From JAKPQE01 sp041397845 (lineage in GTDB: Bacteria; Pseudomonadota; Alphaproteobacteria; Rhizobiales; JAKPQE01), in assembly GCA_041397845.1 (NCBI GenBank), contig JAWKVW010000010.1:1-64000 (forward strand): a stretch of 64,000 nucleotides of DNA, read 5' to 3'. The notes beneath the pieces are model-generated. The model was not told the DNA's origin, searched no databases, and saw only the letters and a list, made by a program, of their open reading frames with translations. A program made the position numbers and the translations under genes. Numbering within the stretch: position 1 is the first letter of the stretch; each line of letters starts with the position of its first letter. Shown here in pieces: positions 53,416 to 64,000 of the stretch.

Positions 53416-54260
53416 GCCCCCTTCCGATCCTCGCGGGCCTTGCGATGCTGCTGGTAGAGCGCATTGATCGCGGCGGCGGTTTCCTCGATCGACCGGCGGG
53501 TGACATCGATCACCGGCCAGTCGTAACGGCCGCAGGTCTTGCGGGTAAAGGCGATCTCCTCGGAAATCGACGAGCGGTCGACATAGGCGGTATCGTTGTC
53601 GGCGGCATTGAGCGCAAGGAGCCGGTTCTGGCGAATATGGGCGACGCGCTCGGGGCTGGCGATGAGACCGACAATCAGCGGATCTTTCGCCTCGAACAGC
53701 TTTTCCGGCAGCGGAATGCCAAGAACGATCGGGATGTTCATCGTCTTGATGCCGCGATTGGCAAGGTAGATCGAGGTCGGCGTTTTCGAGGTGCGGCTGA
53801 TGCCGACGATGACGATGTCGGCGTCGTTGACGTGTTCGGGAAACTGGCCGTCGTCGTGCATCATGGTGAAATTCAGCGCATCGATACGACGGAAATAGTC
53901 GGCGTCAAGAACATGCTGGGCACCGACGCGGCTGGTAGTCGGCTCACCGAGGAACGAGCGGAAGGCCGTGAGGACCGGACCGATGATCGAGACACAGGGC
54001 AGGCCCATGGCAACGCAGGCGGTCTCGATGCGCTCGCAAAGGTCGGGATCGACAAGCGTGTAGAGGACAATGCCCGGCCGGCGACCGATCTCCTCGATGA
54101 CGCGGTCGATCTGGCTCATGTTTCTGACGGCCGGATGGACGTGCTTGACGAGATCGACCGAACCGTAGTGGGCGGTGGCGGCACGCGCCACGGTCATCAG
54201 CGTTTCGCCGGTCGCGTCGGAAATCAGATGGAGATGAAAGTGGTTGTCGCCGTTGTCCAC
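53412..54260 (-). CDS. ppsR: bifunctional kinase/pyrophosphorylase (DUF299, PEP synthase or PPDK regulator)
   Basis: A 282-residue regulatory protein that phosphorylates and dephosphorylates phosphoenolpyruvate synthase or pyruvate-phosphate dikinase on Thr using ADP and Pi. HLHLISDATGETLMTVARA and the P-loop GISRTSKT (153-160) with TPTSIYLANRG-type sequence after it are diagnostic. In alphaproteobacteria this gene flanks oriC. The GTG 54260 abuts the 54261-54681 gap. Confidence 0.93.
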   Translation of the reverse strand: MDNGDNHFHLHLISDATGETLMTVARAATAHYGSVDLVKHVHPAVRNMSQIDRVIEEIGRRPGIVLYTLVDPDLCERIETACVAMGLPCVSIIGPVLTAFRSFLGEPTTSRVGAQHVLDADYFRRIDALNFTMMHDDGQFPEHVNDADIVIVGISRTSKTPTSIYLANRGIKTMNIPIVLGIPLPEKLFEAKDPLIVGLIASPERVAHIRQNRLLALNAADNDTAYVDRSSISEEIAFTRKTCGRYDWPVIDVTRRSIEETAAAINALYQQHRKAREDRKGA

Positions 54261-54681
54261 GGGATTATCCCCATCGTTGTGGATGGATCGGGCAAAACGG
54301 CGCCTGGAGCGCCGGTACCGTCTGATCTATCCCCGAACGGGCGGATTCATCAACAGCGCATGCTGCGCGGGTCGGGTTTTGCCTGGCGGCTGGGAACATC
54401 GCGGGAAATTGAAAACATCGACTCGTTGGAGGCGAAACATTCACAGGCTCGACGGATCGGTTCGGGTCCGGATTCTTGTGACAAGGCATTGTGAGAACAC
54501 TGAAATTTTCCGAGACGCTGATGAGCCCGGCGAATTGTGGGAAGAGCTGGCGAGCGGACCTGCGGCGGCGAGGCCGGCGTGGGGTCGTTGTGGAGAAGGC
54601 GAAATAAGGCTAATCCACGGTCAAACAGAAAAATCAAAAAGATCTATCTAGGATTCTTGAATTTAGGATTGGAGTGGACGA
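54261..54681. other. putative chromosomal replication origin (oriC)
   Basis: This 421-nt divergent gap between ppsR and hemE sits exactly where Caulobacter and its relatives have oriC. It holds several DnaA-box-like 9-mers: TTATCCCCA (54265), TGTGGATGG (54278), TGTGGAGAA (54589, one mismatch), and TAATCCACG (54611), plus TTGTCCACG at 54253 in the ppsR start. It carries four CcrM-type GANTC sites (54344, 54420, 54471, 54652). The end near hemE (54601-54665) is strikingly AT-rich and could be the unwinding element. No perfect DnaA box and no TTAA-N7-TTAA CtrA site is present. Promoters for hemE and ppsR must also lie here. Confidence 0.75.
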
Positions 54682-55737
54682 GTGAGCGAGACAGTGACGG
54701 CGCGGACGGATCGCAAGCTTGTCCGGGTTCTCGACGGCGAGAGCGTGTTTCCACCGCCGATCTGGCTGATGAGACAGGCTGGACGCTACCTGCCGGAGTA
54801 TCGGGCAACGCGAACGGAGGCCGGCAGCTTTCTCGATCTTTGCTACAATCCGGAGCTTGCGACCGAAGTGACGCTGCAGCCGATCCGCCGGTTCGGCTTT
54901 GATGCGGCCATTCTCTTTTCGGATATTCTCGTCATTCCCGATGCGCTCGGCCGAAAGGTGCGGTTCAGCGAAGGACACGGGCCGCAGCTCGATCCGATCG
55001 CGACGGAAGACGAGATCGATCGCCTGACCGTTGAAGGGGCTGTGGAGCGGCTTTCGCCGGTCATCGAGACCGTGTCGCGGATCCGGGAAGGTCTGCCGGC
55101 GGAGACGACGCTGCTCGGGTTCTGCGGGGCGCCCTGGACCGTTGCGACCTATATGATTGCGGGAGAGGGGACGCCGGATCAGGCACCGGCCCGGCTTTTC
55201 GCCTATCGGCAGGAAGCGGCGTTCGAAAAGCTCATGGCGGCGCTGGTCACGGCGTCGATCGACTATCTCGTGGCGCAGCTCGAAGCGGGCGCGGATGCGG
55301 TCCAGATCTTCGATACCTGGGCGGGCGTGCTCGACGAGGTTTCGTTCCGCAAATGGGTGATCGATCCGACCCGTGCGATCGTTGCCGGGGTGCGTCAGCG
55401 GGTACCGGGTGCACGGATCATCGGCTTTCCGCGCGGTTCGGGACTGCTCTATCCGGATTTCGTCGCCGAGACCGGCGTCGATGCGGTCGGCATGGACTGG
55501 ACGGTGCCGCGCGATTTCGCCCGGGAGGTGCTGCAGCCGCATGTCGCGGTGCAGGGCAATATCGATCCGTTGCTGATGATCGAGGGCGGGGCGGCACTCG
55601 ATGCCTCGGTCGACGATCTTCTCGAGAAGCTCGGCGGCGGCCGGCTGATTGCCAATCTTGGCCATGGCATCACGCCGCAGGGCCAGATCGGCAATGTCGA
55701 GCGTTTCATCCGGCGGGTGCGCGACGCCCGGCGCTGA
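54682..55737 (+). CDS. hemE: uroporphyrinogen decarboxylase
   Basis: A 351-residue enzyme making coproporphyrinogen III in haem synthesis. PPIWLMRQAGRYLPEYRATR (substrate-binding Arg residues) and AILFSDILVIPDALG with the catalytic Asp, GFCGAPWTVATYMI and NLGHGITPQG are all intact. GTG 54682 has GGAGTGG upstream. It is the first gene to the right of the putative origin. Confidence 0.96.
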   Translation: MSETVTARTDRKLVRVLDGESVFPPPIWLMRQAGRYLPEYRATRTEAGSFLDLCYNPELATEVTLQPIRRFGFDAAILFSDILVIPDALGRKVRFSEGHGPQLDPIATEDEIDRLTVEGAVERLSPVIETVSRIREGLPAETTLLGFCGAPWTVATYMIAGEGTPDQAPARLFAYRQEAAFEKLMAALVTASIDYLVAQLEAGADAVQIFDTWAGVLDEVSFRKWVIDPTRAIVAGVRQRVPGARIIGFPRGSGLLYPDFVAETGVDAVGMDWTVPRDFAREVLQPHVAVQGNIDPLLMIEGGAALDASVDDLLEKLGGGRLIANLGHGITPQGQIGNVERFIRRVRDARR

Positions 55738-55761
55738 GGACAAGGGAGCGGCAGAGGCGAC

Positions 55762-56187
55762 ATGCTCTACCTCTCGATCAAGGCATTCCACGTCATGGCC
55801 ATCATCTCCTGGATGGCCGGGATTTTCTATCTGCCGCGACTGTTCGTCTATCATGCCGAACGGGGCGACAATCCGGAGATTTCCGAGCTTTTCAAGAAGA
55901 TGGAGCGGCTGTTGATGCGGGCGATCATGACGCCGGCCATGGTCGCGTCATGGGTGGCCGGACTCTGGATCGCTTATGACATGGGGTTCTTCGGCGACAC
56001 CTGGTTTCTCCTGAAACTTCTGCTCGTCATTGGAATGACGGCCTATCACGTCTATCTGGAGCATTGCCGGATCGGCTTTGCCGAGGACCGGAACCGGCAC
56101 GGCAGCAAGTTCTACCGGATGCTGAACGAGGTGCCGACGCTGTTGATGATCGCGATTGTCATTCTCGTCATCGTCAAGCCGTTTTGA
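55762..56187 (+). CDS. hemJ: protoporphyrinogen oxidase HemJ
   Basis: A 141-residue membrane protein with four spans. LYLSIKAFHVMAIISWMAGI contains the conserved haem-ligand His, followed by FYLPRLFVYH, and a C-terminal LNEVPTLLMIAIVILVIVKP. HemJ oxidises protoporphyrinogen IX to protoporphyrin IX. It is 24 nt after hemE, so the pair likely forms one transcript. Confidence 0.92.
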   Translation: MLYLSIKAFHVMAIISWMAGIFYLPRLFVYHAERGDNPEISELFKKMERLLMRAIMTPAMVASWVAGLWIAYDMGFFGDTWFLLKLLLVIGMTAYHVYLEHCRIGFAEDRNRHGSKFYRMLNEVPTLLMIAIVILVIVKPF

Positions 56188-56392
56188 ACGGCCGGTGGAC
56201 AAAAATTCTTGCCGGGTCCGCTGTAAGCCGGTAGTTTCTGGTTCGTCCCACCTACATGCAGGCTGGCGCGTGTTCGATTCGATCGGACAAAAAGGGCGCC
56301 GACTTCGTTCCGAATAGCTGGAACGGGTGAAAGACCTGCTTCTTCCCCTCTTTGCTGGTTTCAGCCCCGCCACTGGAAGAGAGATCGCATCA

Positions 56393-57658
56393 ATGCGAGA
56401 AATGAAGCTTCAGGTTCTCAAGTCGAAATCGCCGACCGAGCTTTTGGCCTTTGCCGAGGAACTCGAGGTCGAAAACGCCAGCACGATGCGCAAGCAGGAG
56501 CTGATGTTCGCGATCCTGAAGCGGTTGGCGGCGCAGGAGACCGATATCATCGGCGAGGGTGTCGTCGAGGTGCTGCAGGACGGGTTCGGCTTCCTGCGGT
56601 CGCCGGACGCGAACTATCTGCCGGGTCCGGATGACATCTATGTGTCGCCGTCGCAGATCCGGCGGTTTTCTCTGCGCACCGGCGACACGGTGGAAGGCCA
56701 GATCCGCAGCCCGAAAGAGGGCGAGCGGTATTTTGCGCTTCTCAAGGTCAACACGATCAATTTCGAGGACCCCGAGAAGACCCGGCACAAGATCCATTTC
56801 GACAACCTGACGCCGCTTTATCCGGACGAGCGCTTCCGCATGGAGAGCGAGGATCCGACGGTGAAGGACCTGTCGTCGCGGGTCATTGATCTCGTGGCGC
56901 CGCTCGGCAAGGGCCAGCGCGCGCTCATCGTGGCGCCGCCGCGGACCGGCAAGACGGTGCTGCTGCAGAACATCGCCCATGCGATCACCTCCAATCATCC
57001 GGAGTGCTACCTGATCGTGCTGCTCATCGACGAGCGGCCGGAGGAAGTGACCGACATGCAGCGCTCGGTGAAGGGCGAAGTCATTTCCTCGACCTTCGAC
57101 GAGCCGGCAGCGCGCCACGTCCAGGTTGCCGAGATGGTCATCGAGAAGGCGAAGCGGCTCGTCGAACATGGTCGCGACGTCGTCATCCTGCTGGATTCGA
57201 TCACGCGTCTCGGCCGGGCCTACAACACGGTGGTGCCATCCTCCGGCAAGGTGCTGACCGGCGGTGTCGATGCCAATGCCCTGCAGCGGCCGAAACGGTT
57301 CTTCGGCGCGGCGCGAAACATCGAGGAAGGCGGTTCGCTGACGATCATCGCGACGGCCCTCATCGATACCGGCAGCCGCATGGACGAGGTCATTTTCGAG
57401 GAATTCAAGGGCACCGGCAATTCGGAGCTCATTCTCGATCGCAAGGTGGCCGACAAGCGCGTCTTCCCGGCGATGGACATCCAGCGCTCGGGCACCCGCA
57501 AGGAAGAGCTGCTGGTGCCGCCGGATCAGCTGAAGAAGATGTACGTGCTGCGGCGGATCCTGACGCCGATGGGCACGGTCGACGCGATCGAGTTCCTGCT
57601 CGACAAGCTGAAACAGACGAAGAGCAATTTCGATTTCTTCGATTCGATGAATACCTGA
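56393..57658 (+). CDS. rho: transcription termination factor Rho
   Basis: A 421-residue hexameric RNA helicase. The Rho-N/cold-shock RNA-binding part (EGVVEVLQDGFGFLRSPDAN, DDIYVSPSQIRRFSLRTGD) precedes the ATPase with Walker A APPRTGKTVLLQNIA, Walker B VVILLDSITRLGRAYN, and the R-loop GGSLTIIATALIDTGSRMDE. ATG 56393 gives MREMKLQVLKSKSP, the standard start. The 205-nt leader with no other gene may hold Rho-sensitive attenuation, as in other bacteria. Confidence 0.97.
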   Translation: MREMKLQVLKSKSPTELLAFAEELEVENASTMRKQELMFAILKRLAAQETDIIGEGVVEVLQDGFGFLRSPDANYLPGPDDIYVSPSQIRRFSLRTGDTVEGQIRSPKEGERYFALLKVNTINFEDPEKTRHKIHFDNLTPLYPDERFRMESEDPTVKDLSSRVIDLVAPLGKGQRALIVAPPRTGKTVLLQNIAHAITSNHPECYLIVLLIDERPEEVTDMQRSVKGEVISSTFDEPAARHVQVAEMVIEKAKRLVEHGRDVVILLDSITRLGRAYNTVVPSSGKVLTGGVDANALQRPKRFFGAARNIEEGGSLTIIATALIDTGSRMDEVIFEEFKGTGNSELILDRKVADKRVFPAMDIQRSGTRKEELLVPPDQLKKMYVLRRILTPMGTVDAIEFLLDKLKQTKSNFDFFDSMNT

Positions 57659-57681
57659 TCGACCGATTCAGGTTCGAAACG

Positions 57682-57715
57682 AAAGGCCGCTCTCCGGTGA
57701 GGACAGCGGCCTTTT
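57682..57715. terminator. Rho-independent terminator after rho
   Basis: AAAGGCCGCT and AGCGGCCTTTT form a 10-bp stem with a 13-nt loop and a T-run on the plus strand. It ends just before the convergent thioredoxin-domain gene. Confidence 0.85.
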
Positions 57716-57717
57716 CG

Positions 57718-59718
<2,001 letters not shown>

Positions 59719-59739
59719 CGGTCGCTCTCGTTCACCGGT

Positions 59740-61130
59740 CTGGTTGCGGTCGTGGTTCCGTCTTCGGTCGGCAGGTATCGAGCAGGCACGGGCAGGGCGT
59801 TGGCCGGACGGTGCGGTCAGCGCGCTATCGGCAGGTCTTGCAACCTGATATTGTCCGCTATCATCAGGATCGTGGCAAAGGAGTCGGGCGATCTTGCGCG
59901 AGGGATAGTCAGACCAGTGCCGGAACAAGGCAGGTCCTGCGGGCGATCCGGAGCCCTCGTCGTGAGACCGTGATCGCCAGGCCTGGTGCTCTGGATGCGC
60001 CGGGTCCGGCAGGTTCACTGGCAGGACGTTGCCGAACTTCACCTCCATGGCGGAGGAAGGGCGATCGTTGCGCAGGTTCTCAAGGTGCTGGGTGACACGC
60101 TAGGATGCCGGATGGCGGAGGCGGGGGAATTCACCCGTCGGGCTTTTGATCAAGGAAAGCTCGACCTGACCGAGACAGAGGGCTGGCGGACCTCATCGAT
60201 TCGGAGACGGAAAGGACAACGGCGGCAGGCGCTGCGGCAGATGGAAGGTGGTCTGCGAACCCTGGTTGAGGGGTGGAGGTCGCGGATCCTCGAGCTCTCG
60301 GCATTGCTCGCGGCGGAGCTGGATTTTTCCGATGAGGGTGACGTGGGCAGCGGTCTCGAGGTTGTGGGCCAGCAGGGCATTCGGGATCTGATTTTGGAAG
60401 TGGACGACGTACTCAACAGCAGCCGAATCGCAGAGCGGGTCCGCGACGGTGTTCGGGTGGTCATTGCAGGTGCACCGAATGTCGGCAAATCAAGCTTGAT
60501 GAATGCGATTGTCGGTCAGGACGTGGCTATTGTCGGGCTTGCCAGAGTTTACGGGATGTCATCGAAGTGCGGCTCGATATCGCCGGCATTCCGAAGTGGA
60601 TCATCGACACGGCCGGCGTAAGGGATGCCGAGAACGAAATCGAGGCGGAGGGCATTCATCGCACGGCGGAGCAGGTGACGAGGGCCGATCTTGTTTGTCT
60701 CGTCCGTGATGGGTCTGTTCAATCCGGTGAGATAGAGGTCGGCATTCCATCGGATGTTCGGACCGTTCATCTTTACAACAAGGCTGATCTCGTTGCGTTT
60801 CGGCATTCCGACGGGGACGGAATATGGGTCTCAACAACGACCGGGAGAGGGGTCTTGACGCCTTCCTATCGGAGCTTGGCCAAATTCGTCGCCAAACATA
60901 TGCGGGACGCGAGGTCGGACTTGTGACGCGGGAGCGGCAGAGGGCCAGCAATCCAGGAGTATTGCGGGACAGCCTCCAGCGGGCAGAAGGTGCCCTGGCG
61001 ATTGGTGTTGAGCTTGCGGCAGGATGACTACAAAGGGGCTGCGGCTGATGCCATCGGCCGGTTGACCGGGCAGATCGAAGTGGAAGAAATGCTCGGATCG
61101 ATTTTCAGCCGCTTCTGCATTGGAAAATAA
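59740..61130 (+). pseudogene. mnmE: tRNA modification GTPase MnmE, broken by many frameshifts
   Basis: This is the GTPase that with MnmG makes cmnm5U34 in tRNA. Recognisable pieces across three frames are: DVAELHLHGGGRAIVAQVLK, MAEAGEFTRRAFDQGKLDLT, the G1 loop VVIAGAPNVGKSSLMNAIVG, the G3 strand KWIIDTAGVRD, YNKADLV (G4, NKAD), and the C-terminus AADAIGRLTGQIEVEEML ending SRFCIGK at the TAA 61128-61130. The G2 segment (normally GTTRDV) is scrambled around 60545. The N-terminal ~80 codons (59740-60000) are so eroded that the start cannot be fixed. At least six indels are needed. MnmE is rarely lost, so the base calls deserve suspicion. Confidence 0.85.
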
Positions 61131-61144
61131 GTGGTTTTTGAATC

Positions 61145-61160
61145 TGTTTCACGTGAAACA
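61145..61160. promoter_or_regulatory. parS site (ParB binding), perfect consensus
   Basis: TGTTTCACGTGAAACA is the exact 16-bp palindrome recognised by chromosomal ParB. It lies between mnmE and mnmG, about 6.5 kb from the putative origin and 2.6 kb before parA. Confidence 0.93.
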
Positions 61161-61177
61161 CAGAGCGCATAAACAGC

Positions 61178-61186
61178 TTTTCCACA
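61178..61186 (+). promoter_or_regulatory. DnaA box near parS
   Basis: TTTTCCACA fits the relaxed DnaA consensus TTWTNCACA. It lies 18 nt after the parS palindrome, in the leader of mnmG. Another copy is at 63649-63657 inside rsmG. Confidence 0.35.
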
Positions 61187-61223
61187 GAGTGCGCATCCGA
61201 TAAACGCAATATGGAAGCCGGGT

Positions 61224-63080
61224 ATGGATCGTGAGTATCAATTCGATGTCATCGTGGTTGGTGGTGGTCACGCCGGCTGTGAGGCGGTTGGTGCCGCGGC
61301 CCGCTTGGGAGCGCGGACCGCGCTTGTCACCCACAAGTTCGCGACGATCGGAGAGATGTCGTGCAATCCGGCAATCGGCGGCCTCGGCAAGGGCCATCTT
61401 GTCCGGGAGATCGATGCTCTCGACGGGCTGATGGGTCGTGTTGCCGACGCTGCCGGCATCCAATTTCGCATCCTGAACCGGCGGAAGGGGCCGGCGGTGC
61501 AGGGGCCGCGGGCGCAGGCCGATCGCAAGCTCTATCGTCTGGCCATGCAAAGCGCGATCGCCGAACAGGAAAATCTCACCGTTATCGAGGGCGATGCTGC
61601 CGACCTCGTCATCGGGAAAAATCGAGTCGGAGCGTGACGGCATCTCTGACGGGCGGGTTTTGCATGCCGGTGCGGTGGTGCTGACAACCGGCACCTTTCT
61701 GCGCGGCGTCATCCATATCGGCGAACGACAGATCCCGGCCGGCCGGGTCGGTGAGGCGCCGAGCGGAATTTCATCAGCGCTGGAGCGATGCGGGTTCCAC
61801 TCTGGGGCGACTGAAGACCGGGACACCGCCGCGGCTTGATGGAAAGACGATCGACTGGTCGCTCTCGATGCACAGCAGGGTGATGATCCACCAGTGCCGT
61901 TTTCAATGATGACGGAGCGGATCAGCAATCCGCAGATAGCCTGCCATATCACCCGGACGACGACGGACGGGCATGACCTCATCCGGGCCAATCTCGACCG
62001 GGCGCCGATTTATTCCGGCCAGATTGGCAGCCGGGGTCCCCGATATTGTCCGTCCATCGAGGACAAGGTGGTTCGCTTTGGAGATCGCGACAGCCATCAG
62101 GTCTTCCTTGAACCGGAAGGGCTCGACGACGATACGGTCTATCCGAACGGTATTTCGACGTCCCTGCTGAGGACGTGCAGGCGGGTCTGGTGCGTTCGAT
62201 GCCGGGGCTGTCGCGGGTGCGGATCATCCGGCCAGGCTATGCCATCGAGTATGACCATATCGACCCGACGGAGCTTTATCCGTCGCTGGAAACCAAGCGG
62301 GTTGGATGCTTGTTTCTCGCGGGCCAAGTCAATGGCACGACTGGGTATGAGGAGGCGGGGGCGCAAGGTCTGGTGGCCGGCATCAACGCGGCGCTGCGCG
62401 CCAGCGGAAGTGATGTCCGCGAGTTCGACCGCACCACGAGCTATCTTGGTGTGATGATCGATGACCTTGTGACAAAGGGGATTTCCGAACCTTATCGGAT
62501 GTTCACGTCGCGGGCGGAGTTTCGGCTGTCCCTTCGGACTGACAATGCCGACTTGCGCCTGACGCCGATCGGGATGCAGCTCGGATGCGTCGGGGCAGCC
62601 CGCATCCGGCATTTTGATTCACGGGCGAAACGGATTGATGAAGGCAGGGCACTTCTGAAGTCGCTGAAAGTGTCGCCATCGCAGGCGGCGCACCATGGTT
62701 GGTCGGTCAATCGGGACGGGGTGTTGCGAAGTGCATATGAGCTTCTGGCCTATCCCGATCTTGGTCTTGGCGAGCTAGAGGCGGCATGGCCCGAGCTTGC
62801 GGCGCTTGGCCCGGACGTTGGCGGTTTTCTGCAAACCGAAGCGCGCTATGCAGTGTATCTCGATCGGCAGATGTCAGACGTCGAAGCCTTGCGCCGGGAC
62901 GAGAACCTGCGGCTTTCGCCGGATCTTGACTATGGTGCGATTGGCGGGTTGTCGAATGAGGTTCGGGCCAAGCTTGCTGCGGGCCGGCCGGTTTCCATCG
63001 GTCATGCGGCGCGGATGGATGGCGTGACGCCGGCTGCGCTGACGCTGCTGCTTGCGCATGTGCGGCGGCGTGCGAATTGA
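61224..63080 (+). pseudogene. mnmG: tRNA uridine 5-carboxymethylaminomethyl modification enzyme MnmG, frameshifted
   Basis: This is the FAD enzyme partner of MnmE. Frame 1 carries FDVIVVGGGHAGCEAVGAAA (FAD loop), MSCNPAIGGLGKGHLVREID and RAQADRKLYRL. Later frames carry LTTGTFLRGVIHIGERQIPA, NPQIACHITRTT, RGPRYCPSIEDKVVRF, EGLDDDTVYPNG and GLVRSMPGLSRVRIIRPGYA, DHIDPTELYPSLETKRV, then an intact C-terminal domain to HVRRRAN. Four indels are visible: an extra A in an A-run near 61620, an extra base near 61800, one missing near 61873, and a missing C near 62168. All repair cleanly to a full-length protein of about 620 residues, which suggests sequence error. Confidence 0.9.
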
Positions 63081-63137
63081 TTCGGTTCCGTATCAAGCAA
63101 GACCATTCCAGGTCTTTTCCGCGGAAGGGGCGGACAT

Positions 63138-63803
63138 ATGGCATTGCCCGGTGATGTACGCGACTCAATTGATATCGTTTCCGAAATCGTCCCCGTTTCA
63201 CGTGAAACAGGGGAGCGGCTGAGCATCTATGTCGAGTTGCTGCGGCACTGGCAGAAGTCGCTCAATCTGGTTGCGCCGTCGACGCTGGAGGCAGTCTGGA
63301 GCCGGCACGTGGCCGACAGCGCCCAGATTATCCCGCTCGTTCCGGGCGCGAAGCGTTGGGTCGATATTGGCAGCGGGGCCGGGTTTCCGGGGCTCGTGAC
63401 GGCAATCTTCCTTGCCGACGTCGTCGGGGCGGAGGTCAACCTCGTCGAGTCGAATGGCAAGAAAGCGGCGTTCCTCAGGACGGTCGCACGGGAGACGGGC
63501 GCGCCGGCGAAAATCCATTGCGCACGGATCGAGGATGTGATTCCAACATTCCAGGACCGGGTGGATGCAGTCAGCGCGCGGGCGCTGGCGTCACTTTCGC
63601 AGCTCTGCGGCATGGTGGAGCCGCTGGTGCGCGCAGGAGCGGTTGCGGTTTTCCACAAAGGCCAAGATTTTGCGGCTGAGTATGGCGAATGCGCTAAATC
63701 TTGGAATGTCGATCTGGTAAAACATCAAAGCCGTATCGATCCCAAGGGATCGGTCATTGTCATTCGAGGCCTGACGGCACTGTCGACAAGGAACGATGCA
63801 TGA
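63138..63803 (+). CDS. rsmG: 16S rRNA (guanine(527)-N7)-methyltransferase
   Basis: A 221-residue SAM-dependent methyltransferase of 16S rRNA. LRHWQKSLNLVAPSTLEAVW, the SAM loop WVDIGSGAGFPGLVTAIFLA, and SARALASLSQLCGMVEPLV are intact. The PVSRETG segment near the N-terminus is encoded by a parS palindrome, a coding-sequence-embedded ParB site known in other alphaproteobacteria. The stop overlaps the parA ATG. Confidence 0.95.
   Translation: MALPGDVRDSIDIVSEIVPVSRETGERLSIYVELLRHWQKSLNLVAPSTLEAVWSRHVADSAQIIPLVPGAKRWVDIGSGAGFPGLVTAIFLADVVGAEVNLVESNGKKAAFLRTVARETGAPAKIHCARIEDVIPTFQDRVDAVSARALASLSQLCGMVEPLVRAGAVAVFHKGQDFAAEYGECAKSWNVDLVKHQSRIDPKGSVIVIRGLTALSTRNDA
63194..63209. promoter_or_regulatory. 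second parS site, inside rsmG
   Basis: CGTTTCACGTGAAACA differs from the parS consensus at the first base only, with the full 14-bp palindrome GTTTCACGTGAAAC. It encodes VSRET of RsmG. Confidence 0.9.
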
Positions 63804-64000
63804 GCGCTCTGCCGCGACGTCCGCGCGTCATCACGATCGCGAATCAGAAAGGTGGCGTCGGCAAGACGACGACAGCCATCAATCTCGGTACCGCTCTTGC
63901 CGCAATTGGCGAAGAGGTGCTCGTGGTCGATCTCGATCCGCAGGGCAATGCCTCGACGGGCCTTGGCATCGATCGCAAGAGCCGGCGCGTCTCGACCTAC
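63800..64000 (+). CDS. parA: chromosome-partitioning ATPase ParA, 5' part (runs off the window)
   Basis: The first 67 codons of a ParA/Soj ATPase that segregates newly replicated origins with ParB. The deviant Walker A is in ITIANQKGGVGKTTTAINLG, and LVVDLDPQGNASTGLGI supplies the Walker A-prime. The ATG overlaps the rsmG stop (ATGA). parB is expected just outside the window. Confidence 0.95.
   Translation, partial: MSALPRRPRVITIANQKGGVGKTTTAINLGTALAAIGEEVLVVDLDPQGNASTGLGIDRKSRRVSTY

Overview
The window is 64 kb of GC-rich chromosome from an alphaproteobacterium, most likely of the order Hyphomicrobiales (Rhizobiales). The evidence is gene order: tsaB-rimI-fur-plsC-miaB-phoH-ybeY-corC-lnt-XRE-metK-trmB, trpS-murJ-glnD-mutS-maeB, hemW-rdgB-rph-hrcA-grpE, and the origin block dnaQ-coaE-aroE-maf-ppsR | hemE-hemJ-rho-mnmE-mnmG-rsmG-parA. 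No rRNA, tRNA or CRISPR array was found.

Region by region. (1) 1-4.3 kb is accessory. It holds the 5' end of an unknown acidic protein, a LysE-family exporter, a membrane protein with a bacterial lycopene cyclase (CarR/CrtYcd) domain, and, overlapping it by 4 nt, an unusual fusion of a CrtC/AttH-like lipocalin module with an isoprenyl diphosphate synthase. This looks like a small non-canonical terpenoid locus and is the best candidate here for undescribed chemistry. (2) 4.3-24.6 kb is a run of minus-strand housekeeping genes for tRNA modification, SAM synthesis, lipoprotein acylation, metal-responsive regulation, Fe-S delivery, translation, lipid II flipping, nitrogen sensing and mismatch repair. 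(3) 24.8-46.3 kb is mixed: malic enzyme, peptidases, ornithine-lipid acyltransferase, a hybrid histidine kinase, a PII protein with a sigma-54 promoter but no amtB, comM, glutathione synthetase, hemW, and the hrcA-grpE heat-shock pair. (4) 46.4-50 kb is damaged: an SPFH protein with about four indels, a decayed IS481-family transposase, and an AT-richer island carrying a perfect DnaA box. (5) 50-64 kb is the replication-origin neighbourhood. The 54261-54681 gap between ppsR and hemE has the alphaproteobacterial oriC context, with DnaA-box-like motifs, four GANTC sites and an AT-rich flank. ParB-binding parS palindromes follow at 61145 and inside rsmG at 63194, and parA starts at 63800.

Genes on both sides of the 54.3-54.7 kb gap point away from it, as expected for bidirectional replication from there. 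dnaQ, parA, parS and mutS serve chromosome replication and maintenance. metK, trmB, miaB, trpS, rsmI, rsmG, mnmE and mnmG serve translation. hemE, hemJ and hemW serve haem supply.

Single-base frameshifts break many genes that are normally intact: pepA, comM, rsmI, the terpenoid fusion's C-terminus, alkB's C-terminus, the SPFH gene, the thioredoxin-domain gene, mnmE and mnmG. Several fall in short homopolymers, and they are dense at 46.5-50 kb and 57.7-62.2 kb. Sequencing or assembly error is the simplest explanation, so these are annotated as broken with that caveat.
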